Assembly (NCBI GenBank): GCA_945828175.1
Contig: CALZQD010000070.1
Location: 1-7,663, forward strand
DNA length: 7,663 nucleotides
Origin: an uncultured Bacteroidales bacterium
Lineage (GTDB): Bacteria > Bacteroidota > Bacteroidia > Bacteroidales > Muribaculaceae
Direction of reading: 5' to 3'
Position 1 is the stretch's first letter. Every line of letters begins with the position of its first letter. Both the position numbers and the translations under genes were made by a program. This document shows, one piece after another, positions 1-7,299 of this stretch. The notes under the pieces are model-generated. The model saw only the letters and a program-made list of their open reading frames with translations, made no database searches and was not told the DNA's origin.

Positions 1-714
1 ATGATAGACAACGAAGGCATGCTTGCCTCAAACATCGTCAACCGCGTCAAAAATATGTGTTCGTACAATGGCTTGACAAACGTATCAGAACTTCAGCTCG
101 ACTGCGACTGGACATACTCGACCGACGAGTCGTTTTTCAGTCTCTGCGACTCTGTCCGTTCATGCCTCGCCGAACACAATCTGCCTTGGCGCCTCAGCTC
201 CACAATTCGTCTTCATCAACTTTCGAGCGAAGCGCCGCCGGTCGACAACGGCGTTCTAATGGTATACAACACGGGGAGTTTCAATAATCCGGACACCCAA
301 AACTCAATCATCGACGTCAACGACGTCGAACCTTATCTCAAGCATCTCTCGTCTTACCCGCTTCATTTAGATATCGCTTACCCGACTTATTCTTGGCAAT
401 TGGTGTTCCGCTATCGTCAGTTTTATGGTCTTACCAATGGCCTCAATCTCAGCGATACAACCCAATTCTCAGCCGTCGGGACAAATCTCTATTCGGCACG
501 ACGCGATATCGTCCGCAATGGCAAAGTCATCCGTCAAGGCGACATTGTGCGCAGCGAAACTTCTGACTATAACGATATTATCAAGGTCAAAAATCTCATC
601 GAACGCTGTTTGACCGGACGCCCCCATTCTAATATACTGTATCACCTTGACTCAAAGAACCTTTCTAATTATGATTCCAATGAAATCGACAATCTTTTTG
701 CGACAGGCCTCTAA
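1..714 (+). CDS. Uncharacterised TIM-barrel-like (glycoside-hydrolase-like) protein, probably 5'-truncated by the window edge
   Basis: The frame is open from the first base and ends in TAA, giving 237 visible residues. The ATG at position 1 is probably an internal Met: there is no signal peptide, and the protein starts directly in what looks like the middle of a fold. Visible landmarks are an acidic strand LQLDCDWT (residues 31-38), STIRLHQLS (67-75), PPVDNGVLMVYNTGS (79-93) and PLHLDIAYPTYSWQL (120-134). Alternating strands and helices with Asp-rich strand ends suggest a TIM barrel. The DCDWT strand recalls the 'DxD' strand of DUF3142-like, glycoside-hydrolase-like proteins, but this is a resemblance by eye only. 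The C-terminal third (about 160-237) is less patterned. The gene overlaps the next one out of frame, so the two are probably co-translated and their products may act together in the envelope. No substrate or catalytic activity can be assigned. Confidence 0.75.
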   Translation: MIDNEGMLASNIVNRVKNMCSYNGLTNVSELQLDCDWTYSTDESFFSLCDSVRSCLAEHNLPWRLSSTIRLHQLSSEAPPVDNGVLMVYNTGSFNNPDTQNSIIDVNDVEPYLKHLSSYPLHLDIAYPTYSWQLVFRYRQFYGLTNGLNLSDTTQFSAVGTNLYSARRDIVRNGKVIRQGDIVRSETSDYNDIIKVKNLIERCLTGRPHSNILYHLDSKNLSNYDSNEIDNLFATGL

Positions 715-2749
715 TGTTATATTCTTTGTCTGCGGCGCAGCAACTGCCCTCGCCTGCGGCCCATACAATTCCATTATCCCGACACCCTCGTTTTTCGAAC
801 TCGACCCATACGGCTTCAACATATCCGCTTATAGTACTCATGAAAATCTAAAACTATGGCAGTCCCTGACATCTGAGCGCATCCCGCTCGACGACATACA
901 TCAGGCTGTGTATAAAGACAGCCGGGATGAATTTTACAACCAGACTGTTTATGCACCTCAAACGAGCGATAATAAATTTTATACATACATCAATAACTCA
1001 GAAGATTATGAAATTGCAGATTTTTTATTCACCGCTAAAGACCTTGAAGAACGCTGGCGCGAAATGCGCTCGCCTTGGTATTACCCCGCCGACAGAAATA
1101 ATCAGCACGAGATTGGCGAATTAGACGATATCATAGAGATTTGCAGCGAATACGACGGCGACCGCCTCAAAGACCGTTACGCCCTGCAGATTGCAAGGGC
1201 GATGTTCGCCTCGCGCCGATTTGAGGACTGCATCAATTTCACAGACTCTGCATTCTCCAATTTTCCCGACAGCAACCTTTTCAAGCGCATGGCAATGGGC
1301 TATGCAGCAGGATGCTGGAGCCGACTTGGCGACACCGAGCGCGCCGATTTGCTCTTTGCAAGAGCTGGTGACATTTTGTCAATCAGCCCCGACAAGCGCG
1401 TCAAATATATGGCTCGTTATAATCCAGACTCGCCTTGTCTGATGGAATATATCCGACATAATGCCACCGACACAATTTTCATGCTCGAAGCTGTACCCAT
1501 TGCACAGACTCTAATCAGCGATAACCGTGTGGCAAATAAAGGCGACTGGTATTTCATGTTAGCATATGTCGACTATGAATACGCCCATAACAATTCTTCG
1601 GCTCACAACCATATCTATCGTGCTTTAAATCATGATTTCTCTTCTGAAAATCTACGCGATCTTGCGCGGGCATATAAAATGAAAATTGACGCACGCACAG
1701 GCAATTCAGCTCATCTCTATTCTGATTTAAAATGGATTGAAACAAAGACAGACCTTTTAAGCTCAGACGCTCGCGAATGGGTTCGCCGATGCCGCAACAT
1801 AATTTACGTCGACTGGATTCCTTATCTTTGGAAAAAACGCGATTACTCTACATCCATTCTTTTGTGTTCCTATGCCGACAATCTCGCTCCGTCTGATTTA
1901 AATACTGTTAAATTAAAACCGGCTTGCAGCTACATAAACTACGGTAGTCTGGCCTTTCAAATGATGGGAAGTCTTTCATCTTCGCAACTCGCAGCTGCCT
2001 ATAATCGCATCTCGATTGATACCCCTTTATATAAATTCTTACGTCGTAAGTGTTGCACCAGCCGTGACTACTACTATGAATTAATCGGCACCCTCGCTCT
2101 GCGCGAAGAAAATTACTCTCGCGCCATCAGCTATCTTTCACAAGTCAGCGTCGATTATCTCAAATCCATGAATATAAATCTTGGCGGATATCTGTCGCGC
2201 GACCCGTTCGGGTTTTACCCGTCGCGATGGGACGCCGATGATTTCGCCCCGACGTATGAATCTGAATCACAGGCAACATTACATCACGAATATTCAAACC
2301 CTAACGCAAAACTTGATTTCGCCCATCGTATGCTTAATTACAAAAAGACGATGACCGGCAGTCACACAGCCGATGAACGGGGCTTGGCACGTCTGATGTA
2401 CGCCGTCGGTCGCCGCAATTCTTTCGAAGAATGTTGGGCTCTAACACAATACTGGCGAGGCGAGTGTATCCTTGATTTGTTCTATCCTGCACTTCAGTAT
2501 TGGGATGATTCTGTCGACGAAAATTACAATTTCCTCTATGACTATAACGTCAGTGTCGGCCACAAGTCTACCGAATCGCTCTACTATAGTGAAATTCAGG
2601 CTTCCCTCGCTATGCTTGAAACCGACGAAGCTCGCGCCAAAGCCGAATATTTCTTGGGCAATCTCGTCACCGTCATCCGCCACTATCCCAACACCTCCAC
2701 AGCCACTTTCGTTAAAACTTCCTGCGATAACTGGAAATCATGGCTATAA
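680..2749 (+). CDS. Exported TPR-like helical-repeat protein of unknown function
   Basis: About 689 residues from the ATG at 680. In-frame alternatives are ATG 671 (+3 residues) and TTG 647 (+11); 680 was preferred because it gives a compact signal peptide (MKSTIFLRQ, then a hydrophobic stretch to residue 25). The sequence around the cleavage site is TALA-CGPY: Cys26 could be lipidated, but the -3 residue is Ala rather than the usual Leu, so cleavage by signal peptidase I after Ala-Leu-Ala is an alternative. The mature protein is mostly helical. TPR-like pairs are visible near residues 165-232 (RYALQIARAMFASRRFEDC and the following GYAAGCWSRLGDTERADLL segment) and near 463-490 (YYELIGTLALREENYSRAI). 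Motifs that look conserved are NAKLDFAHRML (about 541-551) and GRRNSFEECWALTQYWRG (about 576-593). It overlaps the upstream gene by 35 nt in another frame. I take it for a Bacteroidota-specific envelope protein that partners the upstream product; the function is unknown. Confidence 0.85.
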   Translation: MKSTIFLRQASNVIFFVCGAATALACGPYNSIIPTPSFFELDPYGFNISAYSTHENLKLWQSLTSERIPLDDIHQAVYKDSRDEFYNQTVYAPQTSDNKFYTYINNSEDYEIADFLFTAKDLEERWREMRSPWYYPADRNNQHEIGELDDIIEICSEYDGDRLKDRYALQIARAMFASRRFEDCINFTDSAFSNFPDSNLFKRMAMGYAAGCWSRLGDTERADLLFARAGDILSISPDKRVKYMARYNPDSPCLMEYIRHNATDTIFMLEAVPIAQTLISDNRVANKGDWYFMLAYVDYEYAHNNSSAHNHIYRALNHDFSSENLRDLARAYKMKIDARTGNSAHLYSDLKWIETKTDLLSSDAREWVRRCRNIIYVDWIPYLWKKRDYSTSILLCSYADNLAPSDLNTVKLKPACSYINYGSLAFQMMGSLSSSQLAAAYNRISIDTPLYKFLRRKCCTSRDYYYELIGTLALREENYSRAISYLSQVSVDYLKSMNINLGGYLSRDPFGFYPSRWDADDFAPTYESESQATLHHEYSNPNAKLDFAHRMLNYKKTMTGSHTADERGLARLMYAVGRRNSFEECWALTQYWRGECILDLFYPALQYWDDSVDENYNFLYDYNVSVGHKSTESLYYSEIQASLAMLETDEARAKAEYFLGNLVTVIRHYPNTSTATFVKTSCDNWKSWL

Positions 2750-2761
2750 TCCACTATAATC
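2744..2761 (+). repeat. Short tandem duplication at the end of the TPR gene
   Basis: Two copies of CTATAATC (2744-2751 and 2754-2761) lie at a 10-bp period. The first copy contains the TAA stop of the TPR-like gene. With only 8 identical bases this may be chance or a small replication-slippage duplication. No function is implied. Confidence 0.3.
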
Positions 2762-2790
2762 AACTGTTTAGCTCTTGACCAACCAACTAC

Positions 2791-2821
2791 TGCAACCGCC
2801 GTTACAGTAACAGCGGTTGCA
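2791..2821 (+). terminator. Strong hairpin downstream of the two-gene unit, probable terminator
   Basis: TGCAACCGC (2791-2799) pairs perfectly with GCGGTTGCA (2813-2821). Inside, a C/A mismatch is followed by GTTAC/GTAAC, so the dyad continues almost to its centre at 2806. The stem is GC-rich and lies 42 bp after the stop codon of the TPR-like gene. The downstream sequence is AT-rich (AATATTATC) but has no clean T-run, so it could be a weak intrinsic terminator, an mRNA-stabilising hairpin, or a protein-binding dyad. Confidence 0.5.
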
Positions 2822-2841
2822 ATATTATCAAACCCGAAGCT

Positions 2842-2908
2842 AAATTACCACCGTTAGGGTATAATCTCCGGGTGACGCTCGAATTTTATACCCTATATGG
2901 TGTAATTT
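2842..2908. repeat. Imperfect 23-bp inverted repeat with a 21-bp spacer
   Basis: Left arm 2842-2864 and right arm 2886-2908 are near reverse complements. The outer blocks AAATTAC / GTAATTT and the inner blocks TAGGGTATAA / TTATACCCTA match exactly; between them ACC / GGT also match, with one single-base bulge on each side. The 21-bp spacer is GC-richer. The right arm ends 50 bp before the HD-domain gene start and touches the expected -33 region of the candidate promoter. It could be an operator, an RNA leader structure, or the remnant of a very small inverted-repeat element. No target-site duplication flanks it. Confidence 0.55.
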
Positions 2909-2929
2909 CCATAATATTCGCTATCTTTA
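2898..2929 (+). promoter_or_regulatory. Possible Bacteroidota-type promoter for the HD-domain gene
   Basis: TATCTTTA at 2922-2929 matches the Bacteroidota -7 consensus TAnnTTTG except at the last base. The expected -33 TTTG position, about 19-20 bp upstream, holds only TGGTG (2898-2902), a poor match. It would place transcription start about 20-25 bp before the ATG at 2959. The sequence support is weak; the main argument is that a gene after a terminator-like hairpin needs its own promoter. Confidence 0.25.
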
Positions 2930-2958
2930 TAATCCTACGAATTAATAGCCTCTGATAT

Positions 2959-3603
2959 ATGAAACAGACCGAGATATCCCCTCAAATCATCGATTATGTC
3001 GAGCGTGAGATTATACCACGCTATGCCGCGTTCGACAAGGCGCATCGCGAGGATCATGTCCGCATGGTGATCGAACAGAGCATGAAGTTGATTGAGCATG
3101 AGCCGTCGATAAATGTTGACATGGTTTATGTCGTCGCGGCTTTTCATGACCTCGGACTTGTCAATGGCCGCGAGAACCACCACAAGGACTCGCGCAAAAT
3201 ACTTGAGGCTGACACGTTTATCGCTTCACATTTCTCGCCGGAGCAAATCCGGTTCATGGGCGAAGCCGTCGAAGACCACAGGGCTTCGAACGGCACTAAG
3301 CCCCACAACGAATACGGCCTTATCGTGGCCGAAGCCGACCGCTTCATCGACCCGGAGACAATAATCCGGCGCACAATCCAGTATAGTTTAGCGAATTATC
3401 CGCAGCTTGACAGAGCCGGTCATTACCAACGCATCATCGACCACCTCTTCAACAAATACGGCCCCAACGGCTACCTAAAAGTCTGGATTCCATGGAGCGA
3501 CAACGCCGCTAACCTCAAACGCCTCCACATCCTCCTGACCGATCAATCCCTCCTCGACGAAATCTTCAACCGCATCTTCGACGAAGAAACGAAGCTCAAT
3601 TAA
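2959..3603 (+). CDS. HD-domain metal-dependent phosphohydrolase, substrate unknown
   Basis: A 214-residue soluble protein with no signal peptide or membrane segment. The HD superfamily metal ligands are visible: His33 (AHREDHVRMV), the His63-Asp64 pair (VVAAFHDLGL), His107 (AVEDHRAS) and Asp127 (IVAEADRFID). His74-His75 lie in the lid-like segment GRENHHKDS. This is the classical H...HD...H...D arrangement of phosphohydrolases acting on nucleotides or phosphoesters. The C-terminal part (about 135-214) is helical, rich in aromatic and basic residues, and may confer specificity. I see neither RelA/SpoT nor dGTPase features, so the substrate is open. It is a single-gene unit: a terminator-like hairpin lies upstream and a convergent operon downstream, with 34 bp between its stop and the recX stop. 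The ATG start directly precedes a natural N-terminal helix; no Shine-Dalgarno is present. Confidence 0.88.
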   Translation: MKQTEISPQIIDYVEREIIPRYAAFDKAHREDHVRMVIEQSMKLIEHEPSINVDMVYVVAAFHDLGLVNGRENHHKDSRKILEADTFIASHFSPEQIRFMGEAVEDHRASNGTKPHNEYGLIVAEADRFIDPETIIRRTIQYSLANYPQLDRAGHYQRIIDHLFNKYGPNGYLKVWIPWSDNAANLKRLHILLTDQSLLDEIFNRIFDEETKLN

Positions 3604-3637
3604 AAACGGTCCCGCTTATACTGCCGCTACTAAGAAG

Positions 3638-4135
3638 CTATGATTCAGAGTCGTCGACTCTGATTTTCATTCTCTTTATCGCTGCGGCGATGAGGGCGGG
3701 TTCGAAGCCGCGCGAAGCGGCGAAGCGGAAGATTTTCGTACGGCCTTCGAAGGTGTCGGCGTCGGCGAGCTGGCGACTCTTGGAAGCAACGAGAGCGTCG
3801 AGGGTTGCGAGATAGCTGTCTTCGTCAATGGTCGCGATAGCTTCGTCTATCATCTCTCGGTTGAAGCCTTTCTGTCTGAGCGCCAAAGCGATTTTGAATC
3901 GGCCCCAGCGCGCGAAGACGGCCTTGTCTCTGACAAAAGCACGACCGAAGCGGCTGTCGTCGATAAAACGCAGCTCGACAAGGCGCTCGACGACCCGACG
4001 GGCATCATCCAACGGCACAATCCAACGCCGAAGCTTCTCATAAGCCTCGTGCGTGCAGATTTCCTTGGCCGCGCACTGCGTCTCAAGCCGCATCAGCGCC
4101 TTCTCGGCCGACAGAGGTTTCTTTGCTAATGCCAT
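3638..4135 (-). CDS. recX: Regulatory protein RecX
   Basis: 165 residues, in the usual RecX length range. RecX proteins bind RecA and its filaments and modulate, usually inhibit, recombination and SOS induction in the cytoplasm. The characteristic tandem three-helix modules are visible: the first around residues 8-60, RFIDDSRFGRAFVRDKA (about 56-72) followed by WGRFKIALALRQKGF (77-91), and the last with ASRGFEPALIAAAIKRM near the C-terminus. The start lies 2 nt after the prmC stop, so it is the last gene of the operon and probably depends on translational coupling. The C-terminal codons (RVDDSES) coincide with a palindrome that may terminate the convergent HD gene. Its neighbours are not recA, so its operon position is probably historical rather than functional. 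Confidence 0.92.
   Translation of the reverse strand: MALAKKPLSAEKALMRLETQCAAKEICTHEAYEKLRRWIVPLDDARRVVERLVELRFIDDSRFGRAFVRDKAVFARWGRFKIALALRQKGFNREMIDEAIATIDEDSYLATLDALVASKSRQLADADTFEGRTKIFRFAASRGFEPALIAAAIKRMKIRVDDSES
3645..3667 (+). terminator. Candidate intrinsic terminator of the HD gene, inside the recX 3' end
   Basis: TCAGAGTCG (3645-3653) and CGACTCTGA (3655-3663) form a perfect dyad around base 3654, followed on the plus strand by TTTTC and a T-rich stretch. It starts 42 bp after the HD gene stop. In the real RNA the stem is about 6-7 bp because the loop needs at least 3 bases. On the minus strand the same dyad encodes the last residues of RecX and is not followed by a T-run. Confidence 0.4.
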
Positions 4136-4137
4136 AA

Positions 4138-4995
4138 TCAGAACGATGCCGCGCAGAAGCGGTAATTGCCTTTATAATCGCGCGTTATAGTTACGTCGTC
4201 AAAGCCCGCGCCGCCGAGCATAGCCCTCAGCTGCGAGACATATAGTGGATTTATCTCAAAATAAAGTCGTCCCGACGGTTTAAGAGCCTTGACCGCGTAG
4301 GCCGCCACGGCTCGATAGAACCTAAGAGGGTCATCATCAGCCACAAACAACGCCTTCGCCGGCTCGTAATCAAGCACCCGCGAATCCATATCTCCGCGCT
4401 CCTTGTCGCAGATATAGGGCGGATTGCTGACAATAATATCATAGACCGGCGCCGACGGAGCCTTCATCGCGAGCATATCCGCGTGCATGAAATTGACATT
4501 CACACCCATGTCGGCGGCGTTCTCGCGGGCGACAGCCAGAGCGTCGTCGCTGATGTCGATGGCATCGACGGTCGGGAATCTGAGGTTGCGGGCCAGCGCG
4601 ATAGCGATACAGCCGCTGCCGGTGCCGCAGTCGAGCACCCGCAAGTCACTGCGGTCGTCGGCATCTGCGACAATCTCGTCGACAAGTCCGGCTGTCTCGG
4701 GACGCGGTATCAGCACGGCCGGCGTGACCTTGAAATCAAGGCCGTAGAACCTCGCCCGGCCGATTAGATACTGCAGAGGTTCGCCGCAGACAAAGCGTCT
4801 GACGATGTCGTCGACGTGCGCCACGGTGAAATCTTCGAGCGTACGGTCGCCCGAAGTGACGCGCTTGACCTTGTCATAGCCGAGCACATCCTCAAAGATG
4901 ATGTCGGCGGCCGAGCGAGCCTCGTCGCCGCCGACCGAGGGCGTCATTTCCGCTATGATGCCGCGATAGAGCGAGTCGACCGTAGCTCCCATCAT
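4138..4995 (-). CDS. prmC: Peptide chain release factor N5-glutamine methyltransferase PrmC (HemK)
   Basis: 285 residues, the normal length. PrmC uses S-adenosylmethionine to methylate the Gln of the GGQ motif in release factors RF1 and RF2, which improves termination. The helical N-terminal substrate-binding domain covers about residues 5-85 ([15 protein letters not shown] at 71-85). The methyltransferase domain follows: LIPRPET (95-101), the SAM-binding loop [15 protein letters not shown] (121-135), the acidic AIDIS strand (145-149) and the catalytic NPPY (191-194) that holds the glutamine side chain. FEIN (246-249) is also typical. An oddity is that the second Glu of the usual RPETE is Ala102. 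The start ATG overlaps the obgE stop as ATGA (4 nt), so translation is probably coupled; ATG 4992 (Met2) would be an equally close alternative. RecX follows after 2 nt. Confidence 0.96.
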   Translation of the reverse strand: MMGATVDSLYRGIIAEMTPSVGGDEARSAADIIFEDVLGYDKVKRVTSGDRTLEDFTVAHVDDIVRRFVCGEPLQYLIGRARFYGLDFKVTPAVLIPRPETAGLVDEIVADADDRSDLRVLDCGTGSGCIAIALARNLRFPTVDAIDISDDALAVARENAADMGVNVNFMHADMLAMKAPSAPVYDIIVSNPPYICDKERGDMDSRVLDYEPAKALFVADDDPLRFYRAVAAYAVKALKPSGRLYFEINPLYVSQLRAMLGGAGFDDVTITRDYKGNYRFCAASF

Positions 4996-6206
4996 TTTTC
5001 AGAATCGTCTGAGTCTTCGGGTTCTATATCCTCGTCCCAGTCATATTCCTCGTCCCATTCATCGGGATTGATTGTGCGCAGGTCCTCGCCTTCGAAATCT
5101 TCGTCCTCATCAAGAACCGGAACATTCTCGAAGATGAATTCATCCTCCTCGCGCACGCGGTGATGGCCGTCGAGCGGACGGTGGACGATGTCGGGCGTAG
5201 CCATGCGGTTGCTTTCGTCGGTGATGGCGCGCCAGAGCGTATCCTTCAACTCGGTGAGGCCGTAGCCCGTTACAGCCGAGATAAATACATGTGGCAGGTC
5301 GTCGGGCAGAGTCTTCTTGATCTCCTCCATCAGCTCGTCGTCGAGCATATCGCTTTTCGAGATGGCAAGTATGCGGTGTTTGTCCATCAGCTGCGGATTG
5401 AACTGCTCGAGCTCGTTGAGAAGCACCTCATACTGGGCCGTTATGTCGTCAGCGTCAGCCGGGACCATGAACAGGAGCACGGCGTTGCGCTCGATGTGGC
5501 GCAGGAATCTCAGACCGAGACCGCGGCCCTCGCTGGCGCCCTCGATGATGCCGGGGATATCAGCCATGACAAACGAGCGGTTGTCGCGGTAGCTGACGAT
5601 GCCGAGCTGCGGCTCCATGGTCGTGAAAGGATAGTCGGCGATTTTAGGACGTGCGGCCGACAGGGCCGAGAGCAGCGTCGATTTGCCTGCGTTGGGGAAG
5701 CCCACGAGGCCGACGTCGGCGAGCATTTTCAGCTCGAGGATGATGCTGCGCTCGATAGCCGGTTCGCCGGGCTGGGCATAACGCGGTGTGCGGTTTGTCG
5801 AACTTCTGAAGTGCCAGTTGCCGAGACCGCCGCGGCCACCTTTTAGTAGCTTGACCTCCTCGCCGTCGTATTTCACCTCGCAGAGGTATTCGCCCGACTC
5901 GGCGTCGAATACTACGGTGCCGCAGGGCACTTCGACGATGACATCCTCACCGTCTTTGCCAAAGCTGCGGCCGGCCGAACCGCTCTGACCGTTGCCGGCG
6001 AAGATATGGCGACGATATTTCAGCGGCAGCAGTGTCCACATATTCTTATTGCCCTTGAGGATGATATGACCTCCTCGACCGCCGTCGCCGCCGTCGGGTC
6101 CACCCTTGGGAACGTATTTAGCACGATGGAAATGACGCGAGCCCGCGCCGCCTTTGCCCGAGCGGCAAAGAATCTTCACATAGTCTATGAAATTTGAATC
6201 TGCCAT
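4992..6206 (-). CDS. obgE: Obg-family GTPase (ribosome assembly)
   Basis: 404 residues. Obg is an essential GTPase that binds the large ribosomal subunit late in assembly and links it to (p)ppGpp and growth control. The glycine-rich N-terminal Obg fold occupies about residues 1-158 ([13 protein letters not shown] at 34-46, EVPCGTVVF at 92-100, GGRGGLGN at 123-130). The G domain has P-loop GFPNAGKST (169-177), switch I DYPFTT (191-196), DIPG (216-219), a G4 motif SKSD (283-286) instead of NKxD, and G5 SA (310-311). From about 353 on there is a highly acidic tail ([21 protein letters not shown]) in place of a folded OCT domain, as in proteobacterial-type Obg. The start lies 4 nt after the upstream gene's stop and is preceded by an A-rich leader (6207-6222 region) rather than a Shine-Dalgarno, which fits Bacteroidota initiation. 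Confidence 0.97.
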   Translation of the reverse strand: MADSNFIDYVKILCRSGKGGAGSRHFHRAKYVPKGGPDGGDGGRGGHIILKGNKNMWTLLPLKYRRHIFAGNGQSGSAGRSFGKDGEDVIVEVPCGTVVFDAESGEYLCEVKYDGEEVKLLKGGRGGLGNWHFRSSTNRTPRYAQPGEPAIERSIILELKMLADVGLVGFPNAGKSTLLSALSAARPKIADYPFTTMEPQLGIVSYRDNRSFVMADIPGIIEGASEGRGLGLRFLRHIERNAVLLFMVPADADDITAQYEVLLNELEQFNPQLMDKHRILAISKSDMLDDELMEEIKKTLPDDLPHVFISAVTGYGLTELKDTLWRAITDESNRMATPDIVHRPLDGHHRVREEDEFIFENVPVLDEDEDFEGEDLRTINPDEWDEEYDWDEDIEPEDSDDSEK

Positions 6207-6222
6207 AATCTTATTTGTTTTT
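6207..6222 (-). promoter_or_regulatory. A-rich translation leader of obgE
   Basis: On the coding strand the bases just before the obgE ATG read TTAAAAACAAATAAGATT, with no GGAGG-like element. Bacteroidota commonly use A-rich, Shine-Dalgarno-free initiation regions. The leader overlaps the last codons of the upstream gene (NKNK-like, Lys/Asn-rich end), so the protein end and the initiation signal share bases. Confidence 0.35.
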
Positions 6223-7299
6223 AATCGGATTGCTCATGGCCCGGTGGTGGCGCATAAGCTCGCCGGCGTGTTTGAAATCTACGGGTGAGCCGACGTCGAT
6301 CCATGTACCGTTGATCGGGAAATAGGTGACGCGGCGGCCCGATGCTATTGCATTCTCAATGAAATCGGTAGCGTCGATGCGTATGTTTTTTTCGAGGGTG
6401 TCGAGCAGGCGGTTCGAGAAAATATAGATGCCCGCGTTGGCGTAGTATGAATACGAGGGCTTCTCGCAGAGGCCGGTGACGGCGCTGCCGTCGGTCGTCA
6501 GTATCGCGTAGGGCACAGAAATCTGATACGGCACCACGGCGATGGTGACATCGGCGCCCTCGGCCTTGTGTTTCAGATATAAATCCTCGAACGAGAGCGT
6601 CGTCAGCAGGTCGGAGTTCATCACAAGTGTGTCGCCGTCGGGGTCGCGGTCGATGAGCGACAGGGCGCCGACGGTGCCGAGCGGCATGCTCTCCTCGACG
6701 CACTTGACAGACACACCGGCCACGGGCTGCGCGAAGTGGTCGGCAATCTTTTCGGCGAGATAGCGCGTCGTCACTGTGATGTCGCTGATGCCGCAGCGCG
6801 CCAAGGCCTCGACGTTGTAGTCGATGATGGCCTTGCCGTCGATTTCGAGCAGCGGCTTGGGCACAGTGAGCGTCATCGGGCGCAGGCGCTCGCCCTTACC
6901 GCCGGCCATCAGCACGGCGCTCAGCGGCAGGCGTGTATACGTCTCGTTGAGATTGATTATGCCGACGATATGTCCCTCGCTGTCGAGTTCGGGCAGCAGC
7001 GTTATGCCGGTCTCGCGGCAGCGACGCATCAGTTCAACCTCGTCGTGGGGCGCGTCGCCGCGGAGAGCCTTGAAAGCCGTGTGGCAGGCACGCGCGACCT
7101 CGTCGCCGAGAGCCATCCCGGCCGTGAGCGCGCGGCGTATGTCGCCGTCGGTCAGAGTGCCGGTGACGCGGCGTTCGTCGTCGACGGCAAAAAGAGTCAT
7201 CTCGCGTCCCGGCAGCTTGTTGAGCTTGCGCAGGGCGTCGAGCAGTGTGGCTTTTTGACTTATCAGATGTCGGTCCATATCTTTAAAACATTCAGTCAT
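6211..7299 (-). CDS. CBS-domain sugar-1-phosphate nucleotidyltransferase, PtmE-like (probable GlcN-1-P guanylyltransferase)
   Basis: 362 residues with two parts. A tandem CBS pair covers about 8-122 ([24 protein letters not shown] at 35-58 and [19 protein letters not shown] at 101-119). A nucleotidyltransferase of the NTP_transferase family (PF00483) covers about 125-350: signature [16 protein letters not shown] (128-143), PKPLLEI (147-153), catalytic-type VMNSDLL (226-232), CEKP (278-281) and [12 protein letters not shown] (331-342). This architecture matches PtmE of the Campylobacter legionaminic-acid pathway, which makes GDP-glucosamine from GlcN-1-P; the neighbouring CMP-nonulosonate synthetase supports that reading. 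Other sugars or GTP/CTP/UTP cannot be excluded from sequence alone. CBS domains often bind adenine nucleotides, so allosteric control is possible. The ATG overlaps the upstream stop by 8 nt; Met8 is an alternative start, but the longer form keeps the first CBS strand. Confidence 0.9.
   Translation of the reverse strand: MTECFKDMDRHLISQKATLLDALRKLNKLPGREMTLFAVDDERRVTGTLTDGDIRRALTAGMALGDEVARACHTAFKALRGDAPHDEVELMRRCRETGITLLPELDSEGHIVGIINLNETYTRLPLSAVLMAGGKGERLRPMTLTVPKPLLEIDGKAIIDYNVEALARCGISDITVTTRYLAEKIADHFAQPVAGVSVKCVEESMPLGTVGALSLIDRDPDGDTLVMNSDLLTTLSFEDLYLKHKAEGADVTIAVVPYQISVPYAILTTDGSAVTGLCEKPSYSYYANAGIYIFSNRLLDTLEKNIRIDATDFIENAIASGRRVTYFPINGTWIDVGSPVDFKHAGELMRHHRAMSNPIKNK

Noticed and set aside
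647..679. TTG 647 as the start of the TPR-like protein
   Set aside because: It would add 11 residues in front of a good signal peptide and enlarge the overlap with the upstream gene; ATG 671 or 680 is more plausible.
2859..2864. TATAAT, a perfect sigma-70-like -10 box in the 2750-2958 spacer
   Set aside because: No -35 at proper spacing, it lies inside the inverted repeat arm, and Bacteroidota promoters use a different consensus.
2842..2908. Complete miniature transposable element
   Set aside because: Only 67 bp in total, with no flanking target-site duplication and no second copy in the window; it is kept as an unexplained inverted repeat.
4816..5163. Serine-rich plus-strand frame across the obgE/prmC junction
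   Set aside because: The Ser-rich run is the antisense reading of the acidic Asp/Glu codons in the Obg tail.
5160..5846. Plus-strand open frame of 228 codons opposite obgE
   Set aside because: It lies wholly antisense to a clear, motif-complete Obg GTPase. Its sequence has no recognisable fold and is explained by the GC-rich codon bias of the real gene.
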